Assembly (NCBI GenBank): GCA_022845955.1
Contig: AP025576.1
Coordinates: 4,340,001-4,404,000, forward strand
Source: Lachnospiraceae bacterium
Lineage (GTDB): Bacteria; Bacillota; Clostridia; Lachnospirales; Lachnospiraceae
Length of the DNA stretch: 64,000 bases
Reading direction: 5' to 3'
Shown: positions 26,672-35,561 of the stretch, piece by piece
Layout: each line of letters starts with the position of its first letter
How positions within the stretch are numbered: the first letter of the stretch is position 1
The notes under the pieces: model-generated
Told to the model about the DNA's origin: nothing
The model's input: only the letters and a program-made list of their open reading frames with translations
Database searches by the model: none
Made by a program: the position numbers and the translations under genes

Positions 26672-28324
26672 TTATATTACATGAACCGGTCTAACTGGAG
26701 TGTCACCTATTTCCGGAAGCAATTTACCCTCTAAATAATTATCAAATATTGATAGACAAGGAAAGGCTACAATGCCATCTTTATCTTCAAATTCAATTTC
26801 TATTGGTTTAGAAGATACAAACAAGAAATGTACTTTGACATTCCCACTTATTCCAATAAATTCTTTCATTTTTTTGGCCTCAGCAAGCACTAGATCATAT
26901 CTTTTCCTGCAATGCTCATAATAGCCTTTTTCCTTGAACAGTTTTTCGTAGTCAGTTATCATTCCACTGTTGTTAAGGGAATCTGAAAAAAATTTAGCTT
27001 CAATCAAAAACAATTCATTCACATCTTTTGCATAGAAAATCAAATCATAATCACCATAATTATAATCCTTATATCCAAATATGCGATGATATTGAACATC
27101 AATTTCGTCAAATCCAGCCTCATAATGTGAGCGCAGTTTATTCCTAAGCATTTGTACAAGTAAATCAGATAATACTTTATTGCGTTTTTCTATAGCAGCA
27201 GTCATTTTGTTTTTACAGTTTGAGTAAACCATACCTCCATTACCAAAAAAAGAAAGCCATAAATGCTTTGCTTGCTCAAGCGCTGTGTTAGCTATAGCAA
27301 CCCTACCATTCTCTAAACATATAAATGGACAAATTTCATGTCGATATTTATTTGTACTCATTACCCAAATAATTGGGTCATTACCTTTTAGTTGACTTTT
27401 TATCTTGTCTTTGGTTAAGACAAATGCATCAAAAAATAAGTTCCCATCAACTTGTCCATTAGTATACTCGTTTATACAACTAATGAACTGCTCTTTATCT
27501 ATAACTGTATAGGCATATTTTCCACCATTAAGCATAACCGCTTGAAGTGTAGACAATGTTCTCAATGCAAGCAGAAAGTCAACTCCATACTCATCTCTAA
27601 ACCCAATACCAAAATCGCTATTTCCAGCGTCTTTATACTCATCTATACTAATATCAAAAACGTCTTGATTACCTGTTAATAGAGTATTAAAGTAAATAAT
27701 AGGGTGATATTTAAGCACTTCAATTGGTTCAGTGTTGAATGGATTAATGGTAATTCCATAAAATAAAGCTTTTTCTCCAAATTTTTTGCTTAAACTTAGC
27801 AGAGATAATGCTCTGGACGCAAGACCATAAATATAAAGCTCCACAAAAAGTTCTTGATTAACATTGAAAGAATTTTGATCGTAAGGCTTGTCAAGCGACT
27901 CTTGATACAACAAACAGTTTTCCAACCATAAGTTTATCGAATCAATAACATTTCGTGCCATATTACGATTGATTTCAAAGGTTTCTACTATACTACCATC
28001 ATTAATATGTAAATCAGATAGTTTTTTTCTGGCTTCTTTTTGCCTCATATAAAAAGTAAAGCATTCATCCAAGATTTTGTATAAATTTTTAATTACTTCA
28101 TTGGGGTTTTCTTCTTTTATCCAGTCAACCATTTTACACTGAATCTTTCCGGTTATTGTAGAAAGAAAGGCAATACTTTCTTGGCGTTCTTCAATAATCC
28201 GACTATTTACGCCAAAATACTCTTTATATTTTCGATTTACAATTCTCATGGGAACATTCATCTCTAGCCAAAATGAACGTGTCATAAATACATATTCTTC
28301 ATTATCATTGTGTCTATTAAACAT
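26672..28324 (-). CDS. large AT-rich cargo protein with PD-(D/E)XK-like nuclease motif
   Basis: 550 residues from the ATG at 28324, preceded by GAGGTGAAGAAG. No named family recognised. Near residues 427-444 there is DLIFYAKDVNELFLIEAKFF, that is D, a hydrophobic strand and ExK, the core of the PD-(D/E)XK nuclease fold; the N-terminal 400 residues are mostly helical and unassigned. It sits alone between MobC and the relaxase transcript, a place normally compact in Tn1549-like elements, and is far more AT-rich than its neighbours. Palindromes lie on both sides (26588, 28428). A defence or anti-competitor nuclease is a guess from fold and context only. Confidence 0.55.
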   Translation of the reverse strand: MFNRHNDNEEYVFMTRSFWLEMNVPMRIVNRKYKEYFGVNSRIIEERQESIAFLSTITGKIQCKMVDWIKEENPNEVIKNLYKILDECFTFYMRQKEARKKLSDLHINDGSIVETFEINRNMARNVIDSINLWLENCLLYQESLDKPYDQNSFNVNQELFVELYIYGLASRALSLLSLSKKFGEKALFYGITINPFNTEPIEVLKYHPIIYFNTLLTGNQDVFDISIDEYKDAGNSDFGIGFRDEYGVDFLLALRTLSTLQAVMLNGGKYAYTVIDKEQFISCINEYTNGQVDGNLFFDAFVLTKDKIKSQLKGNDPIIWVMSTNKYRHEICPFICLENGRVAIANTALEQAKHLWLSFFGNGGMVYSNCKNKMTAAIEKRNKVLSDLLVQMLRNKLRSHYEAGFDEIDVQYHRIFGYKDYNYGDYDLIFYAKDVNELFLIEAKFFSDSLNNSGMITDYEKLFKEKGYYEHCRKRYDLVLAEAKKMKEFIGISGNVKVHFLFVSSKPIEIEFEDKDGIVAFPCLSIFDNYLEGKLLPEIGDTPVRPVHVI

Positions 28325-28458
28325 CTTCTTCACCTCTATTGGCTGCTTTGTCGGCATAATTTGCTTAACAATCAACTGTTATGTTTGATATTAAAAGTAT
28401 ACAATAGCCCTAGCAATCCGTCAATCTTCGGGCCAACTTGGCCCGAAGCTCCCGGACA

Positions 28459-28498
28459 GAAAAAAAGCAGGGGAGCGAGGGCCCGGCCCCCGCTCCCC
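28459..28498 (-). terminator. intrinsic terminator after mobC
   Basis: GGGGAGCG (28470-28477) pairs with CGCTCCCC (28491-28498), followed on the minus strand by GCTTTTTTT. It closes the transfer transcript so that the cargo and relaxase genes need their own promoters. Confidence 0.8.
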
Positions 28499-28502
28499 AT
28501 GC

Positions 28503-28844
28503 TCACAGCTCCACAATGGCGGATAGCTGTTTCAGTATGTCATTCATGCGCCCCCACAGCTCGGCGTAGTCCTGTTGAAGCCCGGCAATTTCGTCCGGGT
28601 ATATGCCGTAGGTGTTGGCGTGGATCGCCACCTGATTCAGATTGTTGGAGCACCGCCGTTGCAGGGAAACCAGTTCCCGGACGGGCGAGAGGTCAACATG
28701 GAGGATATAGCCGTTTAAGGCCATCTTGCGGACAAAGGCGCTCATGTTGCGGACGCCTGCCTCGTCCATGCGGGCGTGGAGCTGTTCCAGTTCCTCCGGG
28801 GATACCATCACATAAAGCGGGATATTCCGCCTGCGGCGGGGCAT
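28503..28844 (-). CDS. MobC-like relaxosome protein
   Basis: 113 residues. Basic N-terminus MPRRRRNIPLYVMVSPEE, a ribbon-helix-helix-like segment, then the MobC block (LNQVAIHANTYG). It should bind oriT and help the relaxase open the strands. Start overlaps the upstream stop (TAATG). Separated from its relaxase by the cargo gene. Confidence 0.85.
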   Translation of the reverse strand: MPRRRRNIPLYVMVSPEELEQLHARMDEAGVRNMSAFVRKMALNGYILHVDLSPVRELVSLQRRCSNNLNQVAIHANTYGIYPDEIAGLQQDYAELWGRMNDILKQLSAIVEL

Positions 28845-29026
28845 TACCGTTCCTCCCGCTCCCGGCTCCGCTTGTGGTGGGACGGTTCCTTTACCTTATC
28901 CAGCGGCTTTTCCAGTTCCGGGGGAACCGGGGCGGGCGGCGTGTTGTTCAGCACACCGTCAATCATGTTGTAATTCTGTTCAGCGGAGAGCTCCGCCGAC
29001 TTCAAAGGGTTATCCTTTTCCTGCAT
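28844..29026 (-). CDS. small ICE protein (DUF4316-like)
   Basis: 60 residues, MQEKDNPLKSAELSAEQNYNM..., with a basic tail. AGGAGGTATTTC precedes the ATG at 29026. Coupled to mobC by TAATG. Conserved at this place in related ICEs; function unknown. Confidence 0.6.
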   Translation of the reverse strand: MQEKDNPLKSAELSAEQNYNMIDGVLNNTPPAPVPPELEKPLDKVKEPSHHKRSREREER

Positions 29027-29036
29027 GAAATACCTC

Positions 29037-29555
29037 CTATCTTTCCTCATGGGCGGGGCTGCTTTTCTTTGCGGGCGGTTCCTGATGATCCTTTGCCTGC
29101 TTCGAGCCCTTGCGGAGCTGGGCGGCAATCGAAAGTTTTTCTCTGCGCTCCGCCTGTAATTCCTGCATAATTTCAAACCGCTCCGAGAGCTGTTCCGGGG
29201 TCACAAAGTCTTTCAGCACATAGGAACCAAAATCCGGGTGGAACCACGTCAGCCGTTTGCGCTCGGAGAAATGGCGGCTGTCCTCCCATTTTCCGAGGGC
29301 CTGTGTCTGTTCCTCCATGCGTTTTTTCAGGTCAGGATTTTTCCGGGAGGGTTTCAGTTCGTAGTCCTCCATCTGCTTATCTGTCAACGGCTTTGCGTAA
29401 ATCAGTTCGCCCCACGCCTGGAAGGCTTCCCCCGGTATGGGAATACGAAAATCACAGTCATAGTTTTTAATCTCCACGGGCTTGTTGTCGGGCGGTTCAG
29501 GGAACGTCCATATATCCACTGGCCGCTGTGTAGAGTAGTATTTATACCTGTCCAA
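29037..29555 (-). CDS. conserved ICE protein next to the mobilisation genes
   Basis: 172 residues, hydrophilic, opening MDRYKYYSTQRPVDIWTFP with a charged helical C-terminus. TTG start after GGAGGAATTA. Members of this group accompany mobC in Tn1549-like elements; no enzymatic motif seen. Possible relaxosome accessory, by position only. Confidence 0.55.
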   Translation of the reverse strand: MDRYKYYSTQRPVDIWTFPEPPDNKPVEIKNYDCDFRIPIPGEAFQAWGELIYAKPLTDKQMEDYELKPSRKNPDLKKRMEEQTQALGKWEDSRHFSERKRLTWFHPDFGSYVLKDFVTPEQLSERFEIMQELQAERREKLSIAAQLRKGSKQAKDHQEPPAKKSSPAHEER

Positions 29556-29705
29556 ATAATTCCTCCTTTCCGGCCTCGGGCCAACTTGGCCCGAAGTCCT
29601 TACTTGTTACGATTTACTCCGTAAAATGGGGGCAGAACATAGATTGATATTAAGACCGCTCAAACCGGGCGCGGAAAGCCGGGAAACACAGGGGTTTTAC
29701 AGGGC
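29556..29705. other. non-coding gap, candidate ICE oriT region
   Basis: 150 bp without a gene. It holds one palindrome (29576-29594), an imperfect inverted repeat ATTTAC-TCC-GTAAAAT and a GC-rich stretch. In Tn1549-type elements the transfer origin lies in a short non-coding stretch by the mobilisation genes, which makes this the syntenic candidate. No nick motif could be fixed by eye. Confidence 0.35.
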
Positions 29706-30083
29706 CTAATCGTAACGCCGCTCCCTGTTTTTCTCCCGCTTTTTCCGCATACGCGCCCGGCTCCTGCGGCGGTTGCCCTCGACCTTGCAGGCTTCGGAAC
29801 AGTAGGCTTGCCGCCCTTCGGGAATAAAGGCCCTCCCGCATACAGTACAGCGCCTTATTTCCGGCCCTGCCGCCTCCCCGGTAAGGGAGACTTCTAGCAC
29901 CGGGGCCAGCGGCAGCACCGCCATCCGGAAGTAGCGGCACAGGCTTCCCGTCCACCACTTGCCGAGCATGTAGCAGGGGCAGTCCAGGGGGAGACAGCCA
30001 TATTCGCTGTCATAGTTGGCGCACATGCCCGTGACCAGCCGCCGGATTGTTTTCCTCTCGTCACGGGTCAGTTCCCGGCACAT
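29706..30083 (-). CDS. cysteine-rich VLP-type zinc protein
   Basis: 125 residues with at least nine Cys: CANYDSEYGCLPLDCPCYML in the N-terminal half and CTVCGRAFIPEG...YCSEACK in the C-terminal half, which looks like a zinc-ribbon, then a very basic tail. Matches the cysteine-rich VLP proteins of Firmicutes ICEs. Probably binds nucleic acid; no assay known. Start overlaps the upstream stop as TAATG. Confidence 0.7.
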   Translation of the reverse strand: MCRELTRDERKTIRRLVTGMCANYDSEYGCLPLDCPCYMLGKWWTGSLCRYFRMAVLPLAPVLEVSLTGEAAGPEIRRCTVCGRAFIPEGRQAYCSEACKVEGNRRRSRARMRKKREKNRERRYD

Positions 30084-30259
30084 TACCGCTTCGGGCCAAC
30101 TTGGCCCGAAGTCCTGCGGGGCTCTACAATCAGAGTGCGCCGCTTTTTCTTACAGTCGCCGCCGCGCTCCCGGCAACCGGGGCAAGGCTCCGGGTCGTGC
30201 CGGGAGGGCCGGGGAACCTGCTTCATCATTCGCTCATAGGGGCTGTCGGTAAAATTCAT
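30083..30259 (-). CDS. small Cys-containing ICE protein ending in the palindrome peptide
   Basis: 58 residues beginning MNFTDSPYERMMKQVP, with CPGCRERGGDC and a basic region. The last residues TSGQVGPKR are encoded by a palindrome copy (30091-30109) read in frame. Start and stop overlap both neighbours (ATGA before, TAATG after), so the palindrome lies in a tightly coupled stretch. Confidence 0.6.
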   Translation of the reverse strand: MNFTDSPYERMMKQVPRPSRHDPEPCPGCRERGGDCKKKRRTLIVEPRRTSGQVGPKR

Positions 30260-30921
30260 TCCACGTCCTCCTTCCCCGGTTCGTCTCCTTCCTCCGGCTC
30301 GTCCTCGTCCCACGGCGGGAGGTCGCTGTCCACGTCTGGCTCGTCCCCTTCTTCCTCGAAGTCGATTTCTTCCTCGTCCAGATCGGGAGCCTGATGTTTC
30401 GGGCGGTAAATCTTGAAGTACCAGCCGGCCCCGCCGCCGATGACCGCCACGGCCAGCACCAGAAGGATTGTTCCGATGGGACTGTCTTTCTTTTCGGGCT
30501 CCGGGGCCGGGGCGGGTTCCGGCTCGTCGGTGGGCTCCTGCGGCGCAGGTGTGGGCTCCGGTTCCGGCTCCACCGTCTCGGGCTCCTTCTCACTTTGCGC
30601 GAGGGAGAGCAGATCCTTTTCCGTCACAGTGTCGAGGAAATAGACGTTTTCGCTTGTGCGCTGTTTGTCAATGACCAGAAAGAAAATATGCTCGTCCGGG
30701 GTCTGAATGGTATAAAACTCTTTTCCGTCCTCGTCGGTGGCGTTGTCAACCACTGTGCCGGTTCCCTCCGGGGTGAAGGGCTTTGCGGTGGTGGTTTCCT
30801 CCTGTGCGGGCGGTTCCTCCGTGGGCTCGGTGCTCTGCGCGTAGGCCGGAAGGGTAAAGACAGGGAGACAGAGAAAAACGGCGGTCAGCGCCGCCGCCAT
30901 ACGAGATTTAGTTTTCATCAT
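30256..30921 (-). CDS. secreted/membrane-anchored ICE protein (DUF4366-like)
   Basis: About 221 residues. A signal peptide (MMKTKSRMAAALTAVFLCLP to AYA) is followed by an extracellular domain of about 90 residues, a Pro/Glu-rich linker, one transmembrane helix (GTILLVLAVAVIGGGAGWYF) and an acidic cytosolic tail. Typical surface partner of the NlpC/P60 hydrolase in Tn1549-like transfer systems; likely part of the cell-wall spanning machine. GGAGG lies 9 nt before the ATG at 30921. Confidence 0.75.
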   Translation of the reverse strand: MMKTKSRMAAALTAVFLCLPVFTLPAYAQSTEPTEEPPAQEETTTAKPFTPEGTGTVVDNATDEDGKEFYTIQTPDEHIFFLVIDKQRTSENVYFLDTVTEKDLLSLAQSEKEPETVEPEPEPTPAPQEPTDEPEPAPAPEPEKKDSPIGTILLVLAVAVIGGGAGWYFKIYRPKHQAPDLDEEEIDFEEEGDEPDVDSDLPPWDEDEPEEGDEPGKEDVE

Positions 30922-31174
30922 CAGCAGGTTCCTCCTTTCTTTCGCCGGACTTCGGGCCAATTTGGCCCGAAGCGGCAGGGGCCTTTTTCTGCTCCTTCAG
31001 GAAGTCGGCCAGCGCGGCGGGCGTCAGGTTGAGAGAACGCACCAGCTCCACAATCTCCGTGTTTTCCAGTTCGGTTTTCTGGCGTTCCAGCTCCCGGAGC
31101 CGGGTCTGCTGTTCGCTGATTTTCGCCTTGACCTTCTCAATCTCGGCGCATACCTTGTCAATTCTACTGCTCAT
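30908..31174 (-). CDS. coiled-coil ICE protein (DUF4315-like)
   Basis: 88 residues: a coiled coil (VCAEIEKVKAKISEQQTRLRELERQK), a small helix-turn region, and a tail containing ASGQIGPK encoded by a palindrome copy (30952-30970). Always next to the DUF4366-like gene in this family of elements. Role unknown. Confidence 0.7.
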   Translation of the reverse strand: MSSRIDKVCAEIEKVKAKISEQQTRLRELERQKTELENTEIVELVRSLNLTPAALADFLKEQKKAPAASGQIGPKSGERKEEPADDEN

Positions 31175-31189
31175 GTAAAACCTCCTTTT

Positions 31190-33199
31190 TCAGTTGAGCC
31201 GCCCGAAGGCGTAAAAATGTTCCTGCCAGTAGGACGTGCTGATACTGGCGTATTTGATGGGGTCGCCACAGTGGATCATCATATTGTCGCCCACATAAAT
31301 GCCGACGTGGGAGACAGGCCCGGCGCTGTCATAGGTGCGGGTAAAGAAAATCAGATCTCCGGGCCGGGCTTCACTCTTTGGAATGATGGCGCATTGGTTG
31401 TAAATCCCGGTTGCCGTGGTGCGGGGCAGGTCGTAAACGCCGGAATGGGTGTATACCCAGCACACAAAGCCCGAGCAGTCAAAACTTGTGCTCGGGGAGT
31501 TCCCGCCCCACACATAAGGGTAGCCCAGGTACTTTTCCGCCTCGGCAATCAGGGCGGCAAAATCCGGGTCGGTCAGGGCCTCCCCCGGTATCTCGTAGGA
31601 GGGGCCGGGGTCGGTATCGCCGCCCGTGTAGATGTTATCCCACAGATAGGGCTTGTTGCCCTTCGTCCACATGGTAGCCGAATAGAGCTCCTTTTGGTCG
31701 GCGGTCAGCCGCTCGTTGATAACCACAGGCAGGGTACGGTTTTTCAGTGTGACGGTGAGAATGTACCACTCATATTCGTGCTCGTCTCCGTCCTCGTCAG
31801 TGTAGGTGCGTATTTCCACTGTCTCAGTCAGGGTCAGCTTATACTGCGCGTCAAACACGGCTTGAAGCTCCCCCTGCACCTCGGCGCGGGTGTAGGATTG
31901 GAATTTTGCTGTCAGGTAGGAGGCCAGCTCGTAGGGGTTGTGGCCCAGCTCGTCCACATGATAGCGGTACTCGTCATAGCCGGGGTGGGTGTTCTCGATA
32001 TTGGCTATTTCGTCCGCCATCGCCCGCTCTAATGCCGTGTAGTCCTCGTCGGCCCCTAACAGGTTGCTGTCCTCGGAACCGTAGGAAGTACCTAAAACAG
32101 CGTTCATGGCCCCGCCCCCAATCATGCCGGGGAGGGAGGATAAAGCGCCCATCAGCAGCATGACCACCAGAAGGACGGCAAGCACAATCAGGACGCCGAC
32201 CGGGTGGCGTTTCACAAAAAGGGCCACACGCCGGGCCAGTTTTTCCGTGGTAACGGCGGTTTTCTCCGCCGCCTTTGCGCCCTGCTTCGCCGCCTCCCGC
32301 GCCCGCTTGGCATACTCCCGTTTGAGTTTCCACTTCTGCGAAAAGCGGGACAGGGGATTGCTGTATAGCTCCGGGTGTTCCTGCGCGGCGGTGTGAAACG
32401 CATAGTCCGCACTGGTACGGATTTCTTTTTTCTCCCACTTCACCACGCTTCGGGCGTGGCGGGTACGCCACCGCCTTTTGGCAAACCGGGACGCCTTGCG
32501 GATACCTGTCTCGGCCACAAGCTCTGATTTGTGGGCTCCTTCCACGCCCACATTTTCATGCTCCACTTCATGTATTTTGTTATGGGCGTAAATCCATGCC
32601 CCGGTGCGGGCGCTTCGGGCCAGCCTGCGGGGGATACCGGGCTCTTTAGGCGGTTTCTGTGCGTCCAGCTTGGCGCGGGCTTTCCCGAGCTTTTCCCCGG
32701 CCTTATCGGCCCGTGCCTTTGCCTTCTCCGTCTTTTTTCCTTCCCGTGTCTGTGGCCCTTCGCTGTCTGCTTTGCCGGGGTCTGCTCCTGTCCGGGGCTC
32801 CCCGGTGCTGTCTCCGGGCGGCGGCTCCCCTTCACGGCGGAGCCGTTCCGAGGGCCGGGGCCGCTCTTTGTCCTGCCGGAATTTCTTCTGCCCCTGCTTC
32901 GGGCCAACTTGGCCCGAGGTGGTTTCTTCCTTTGTCCGGCCTGTGCTGTTTCCCGCTTCCCCCTCGTCCTCAAACCGCAGGCGGGAGGAAGTCCCCGCCG
33001 CCTCCGGCTCCGGGCCGGGTGGGGCTTGTTTCCTTCTGGCGGACTTCGGGCCATGTTGGCCCGAAGTGCCGGGGGCCTCCTTTTCCCCCTCCGCTTCAAA
33101 GTGCAGGCGGGAGGCCGGGCCAGCCTCCGTTCTGTTTCCTGTTTGGGGCTTCGGGCCAACTTGGCCCGAAGTATCCCGGTCATACGCCCGCCGCTTCAT
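31190..33199 (-). CDS. NlpC/P60 cell-wall hydrolase of the transfer machine (VirB1-like role)
   Basis: 669 residues. Long charged N-terminal region (1-340), one transmembrane helix (about 343-365, VLIVLAVLLVVMLLMG), a lysozyme-like/assembly region, and a C-terminal NlpC/P60 peptidase with catalytic Cys in DCSGFVCWVY and His in HVGIYVG. It should open peptidoglycan for the mating channel. Three palindrome copies (32899, 33046, 33151) are read in frame in the N-terminus as TSGQVGPK, TSGQHGPK and TSGQVGPK, separated by 35-45 residues, so this region looks built of repeat insertions. The N-terminus overlaps the virB4 end. Confidence 0.85.
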   Translation of the reverse strand: MKRRAYDRDTSGQVGPKPQTGNRTEAGPASRLHFEAEGEKEAPGTSGQHGPKSARRKQAPPGPEPEAAGTSSRLRFEDEGEAGNSTGRTKEETTSGQVGPKQGQKKFRQDKERPRPSERLRREGEPPPGDSTGEPRTGADPGKADSEGPQTREGKKTEKAKARADKAGEKLGKARAKLDAQKPPKEPGIPRRLARSARTGAWIYAHNKIHEVEHENVGVEGAHKSELVAETGIRKASRFAKRRWRTRHARSVVKWEKKEIRTSADYAFHTAAQEHPELYSNPLSRFSQKWKLKREYAKRAREAAKQGAKAAEKTAVTTEKLARRVALFVKRHPVGVLIVLAVLLVVMLLMGALSSLPGMIGGGAMNAVLGTSYGSEDSNLLGADEDYTALERAMADEIANIENTHPGYDEYRYHVDELGHNPYELASYLTAKFQSYTRAEVQGELQAVFDAQYKLTLTETVEIRTYTDEDGDEHEYEWYILTVTLKNRTLPVVINERLTADQKELYSATMWTKGNKPYLWDNIYTGGDTDPGPSYEIPGEALTDPDFAALIAEAEKYLGYPYVWGGNSPSTSFDCSGFVCWVYTHSGVYDLPRTTATGIYNQCAIIPKSEARPGDLIFFTRTYDSAGPVSHVGIYVGDNMMIHCGDPIKYASISTSYWQEHFYAFGRLN

Positions 33200-35561
33200 C
33201 TTTCAAATCCTCCGGGCGGGTGGTCAGGAGACGGTAAATCTCGGTATTCTGCGGGAATCTGTCGGAGAATGGGATAATCACATTTCCGAAGAATAAGAGC
33301 CCTTCGCCGCTGTTGCTGTTGGTGACAAAGGATAACTGGGTGGGGCTGATCCCTAACTGCTTCGCCAAAATCTGGCGGTCGCCCTGGGCCTGCGAGAGCA
33401 TAACGAGAAAGTCGCTGTTTTCAAAGATGTTCTCAATCTCCCGGCTTGCCAAAAGGTCTTTGACATTTTGAGTTAATGCACTTGGGACGCAAAATTTCTT
33501 CCGCAGCATTTTCCAGACGGTCACGCAGTAGGAAGCCGTGAGCTCGTCCTTCAAGAGCAGATGGAACTCGTCAAAGTAGCACCATGTAGCCGTTCCCTGC
33601 GCGAAATTGGCCGATACCTGCGAATTGACTAAATCCTGCATAATCAGCATGGCGATTGTCCGCAGGCCCGCCCCGAGCTTCTTTAGGTCGAGGCAGACAA
33701 GGCGGCTTGACAGGTCAACATCGGTTTCATGGTTGAATACATTGAGGGAGCCCGACACATAGATTTCCAGCGAGGTTGCCAGCCGCGCCGCTTCCGGCTC
33801 CGTCTGTTTGCACAGGAGCGCATACAGGTCTTGGAGTATCGGCATTTTGGCTGTGCCGGGGTCTTGCAGATAGTCCCGATACATGAGCCGCACACAGCGG
33901 TCAATGACTGTCCGCTCCACGGGTTGAAGCCCGTCCTTGCCGCCTACAATCAGCTCCATCAGCGAGAGAATGAAGTCCGCTTTTAGCGCCATAGGGTTTT
34001 CTTCGCCATTGTCTAAATCGGCAATCAGGCTCATGGGGTTGATGTGGTGCGGGCTGTTGGGCGCAATCTCCACCACCTGCCCGCCGAGCCGCCGAACCAA
34101 CGGCGAGTATTCCCCCATCGGGTCTACAATCAGGATTTTGTCATTGGTCGCAAGGAACACATTCACAAGCTCCCGCTTGGCGGCAAAGGATTTTCCACTT
34201 CCCGGCACGCCGAGGAAAAGCCCGTTGGGGTTCTTTAACTTCTTCCGGTTTGCCATGATGATGTTATGGGAAAGTGCGTTCAGGCCGTAATAGATGGCCT
34301 CCCCGTCCATGCGGAGCTCTTGGGTCAGGAAGGGAATAAAAATCGCGGTGCTGCTGGTTGTCAGGCCCCGCTGGATTTCCACAGCGTTACAGCCGAGGGG
34401 GAGGGAGGATAAAAAGCCCTGTTCCTGCTGAAAATCCAGCCGCCGGATTGTGCAGTTGTATTTCTGTACGATACCCGAAACCGTGAAAATCTCGTTTTCA
34501 AGCTGTTCCCGCGTGGGGGCCATGTTGACAATCAGGAAGGTTAAAAGAAACATTCTCTCGTTGCGGCTCTGCAAATCCTCCAGCAGGGTCTTTGCGTCCT
34601 TGCTAAACGTCACAAGGTCGGGCGGGAGAATGTCCATATCGTAGCCCGAGCGGACAGCTTTTTTCTGTTCCTCCATCTTCATTTTGTCAATGTCCGAGAG
34701 CTTGCCCTTGATGGTCTTGATGGCCTTTGACTGGTCTACCGTCTGTATGTGCATGGTGACGATCATTTCCGTGTCCAGCTCCAGAAGCTCTGCAAGCAGT
34801 TTATCCGAGAGCTCCGAGGCGGTTATCTGTAAATAAGAGGCCGCGCCCCATGTTGCCCCCACCTTGAAGAACCGGCCCCGGCGGAAGTCAAAGCTGGTCG
34901 GGGCGATAAAGTCTTTTGTCGTCATGCCTGTCTGCGGTATCTGCTCCCATGTAAATGTGAAGGGCTCCCGGCCTCCGGGGTGGAGCTGGCCATGAAGGAT
35001 TTCCAGACGCTCCCGCCCGGGGAGGGGCCGCGACTGGACGCCTAACTGTTTGAAATTCCCCATAATGTCGGCCTCAATCCGTTCCAGCCGGGGCCGCGCC
35101 CCCTTCACGCTGTCCGCCGGGACGCCGAAGGTTATCAGCTTCGTGCGGACAATGCCGTTGTTGCTTTTGGCAATCTGGTTTTCCAGCATTTCCACATACT
35201 CGGCCCGGATACTGTCAAACTCGTCATGCCTCGGGGCGATATTCACGGTGTACTTGCTTTCAGGCCGGGAGCGGTGGTTGATGAAGGAAAGCTGGAAGGG
35301 CAGGGCGCTGTCAAAGTAGTTCAGGAAGGAGCTCCACCCGTCAAAGATGGCCGACTGATCTTCGGCCTGTGCGAGCTGGTAATTGATGTCCTCAAACTCC
35401 ACCGTCTTTGTGTAAACGCCGTTGTTTAAGCGGCACACACCGTCCCGGAACATTTCCCGGAACGGGATTGTCTGCTGTGCGGTCTGCGGCCCCGCCTGTT
35501 TCCGGCTCTTATCGCCCGCCTGCTTAGGCGCGGCCTGTTTTGCCTCTTTTCCTTTTCGCAA
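33180..35561 (-). CDS. VirB4/TraE-like conjugation ATPase
   Basis: 793 residues from a TTG with GAGGAGGTACAAGGA before it. Walker A is GVPGSGKSFAAK near residue 450; Walker B-like ATWCYFDEFHLLL follows, then LTQNVKDLL. The order is that of VirB4 proteins, which power type IV pilus or channel assembly at the inner face of the membrane. A longer open frame to 35774 exists but is out-of-frame sequence of prgI. Overlaps prgI by 38 bp. Confidence 0.9.
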   Translation of the reverse strand: MRKGKEAKQAAPKQAGDKSRKQAGPQTAQQTIPFREMFRDGVCRLNNGVYTKTVEFEDINYQLAQAEDQSAIFDGWSSFLNYFDSALPFQLSFINHRSRPESKYTVNIAPRHDEFDSIRAEYVEMLENQIAKSNNGIVRTKLITFGVPADSVKGARPRLERIEADIMGNFKQLGVQSRPLPGRERLEILHGQLHPGGREPFTFTWEQIPQTGMTTKDFIAPTSFDFRRGRFFKVGATWGAASYLQITASELSDKLLAELLELDTEMIVTMHIQTVDQSKAIKTIKGKLSDIDKMKMEEQKKAVRSGYDMDILPPDLVTFSKDAKTLLEDLQSRNERMFLLTFLIVNMAPTREQLENEIFTVSGIVQKYNCTIRRLDFQQEQGFLSSLPLGCNAVEIQRGLTTSSTAIFIPFLTQELRMDGEAIYYGLNALSHNIIMANRKKLKNPNGLFLGVPGSGKSFAAKRELVNVFLATNDKILIVDPMGEYSPLVRRLGGQVVEIAPNSPHHINPMSLIADLDNGEENPMALKADFILSLMELIVGGKDGLQPVERTVIDRCVRLMYRDYLQDPGTAKMPILQDLYALLCKQTEPEAARLATSLEIYVSGSLNVFNHETDVDLSSRLVCLDLKKLGAGLRTIAMLIMQDLVNSQVSANFAQGTATWCYFDEFHLLLKDELTASYCVTVWKMLRKKFCVPSALTQNVKDLLASREIENIFENSDFLVMLSQAQGDRQILAKQLGISPTQLSFVTNSNSGEGLLFFGNVIIPFSDRFPQNTEIYRLLTTRPEDLKDEAAGV

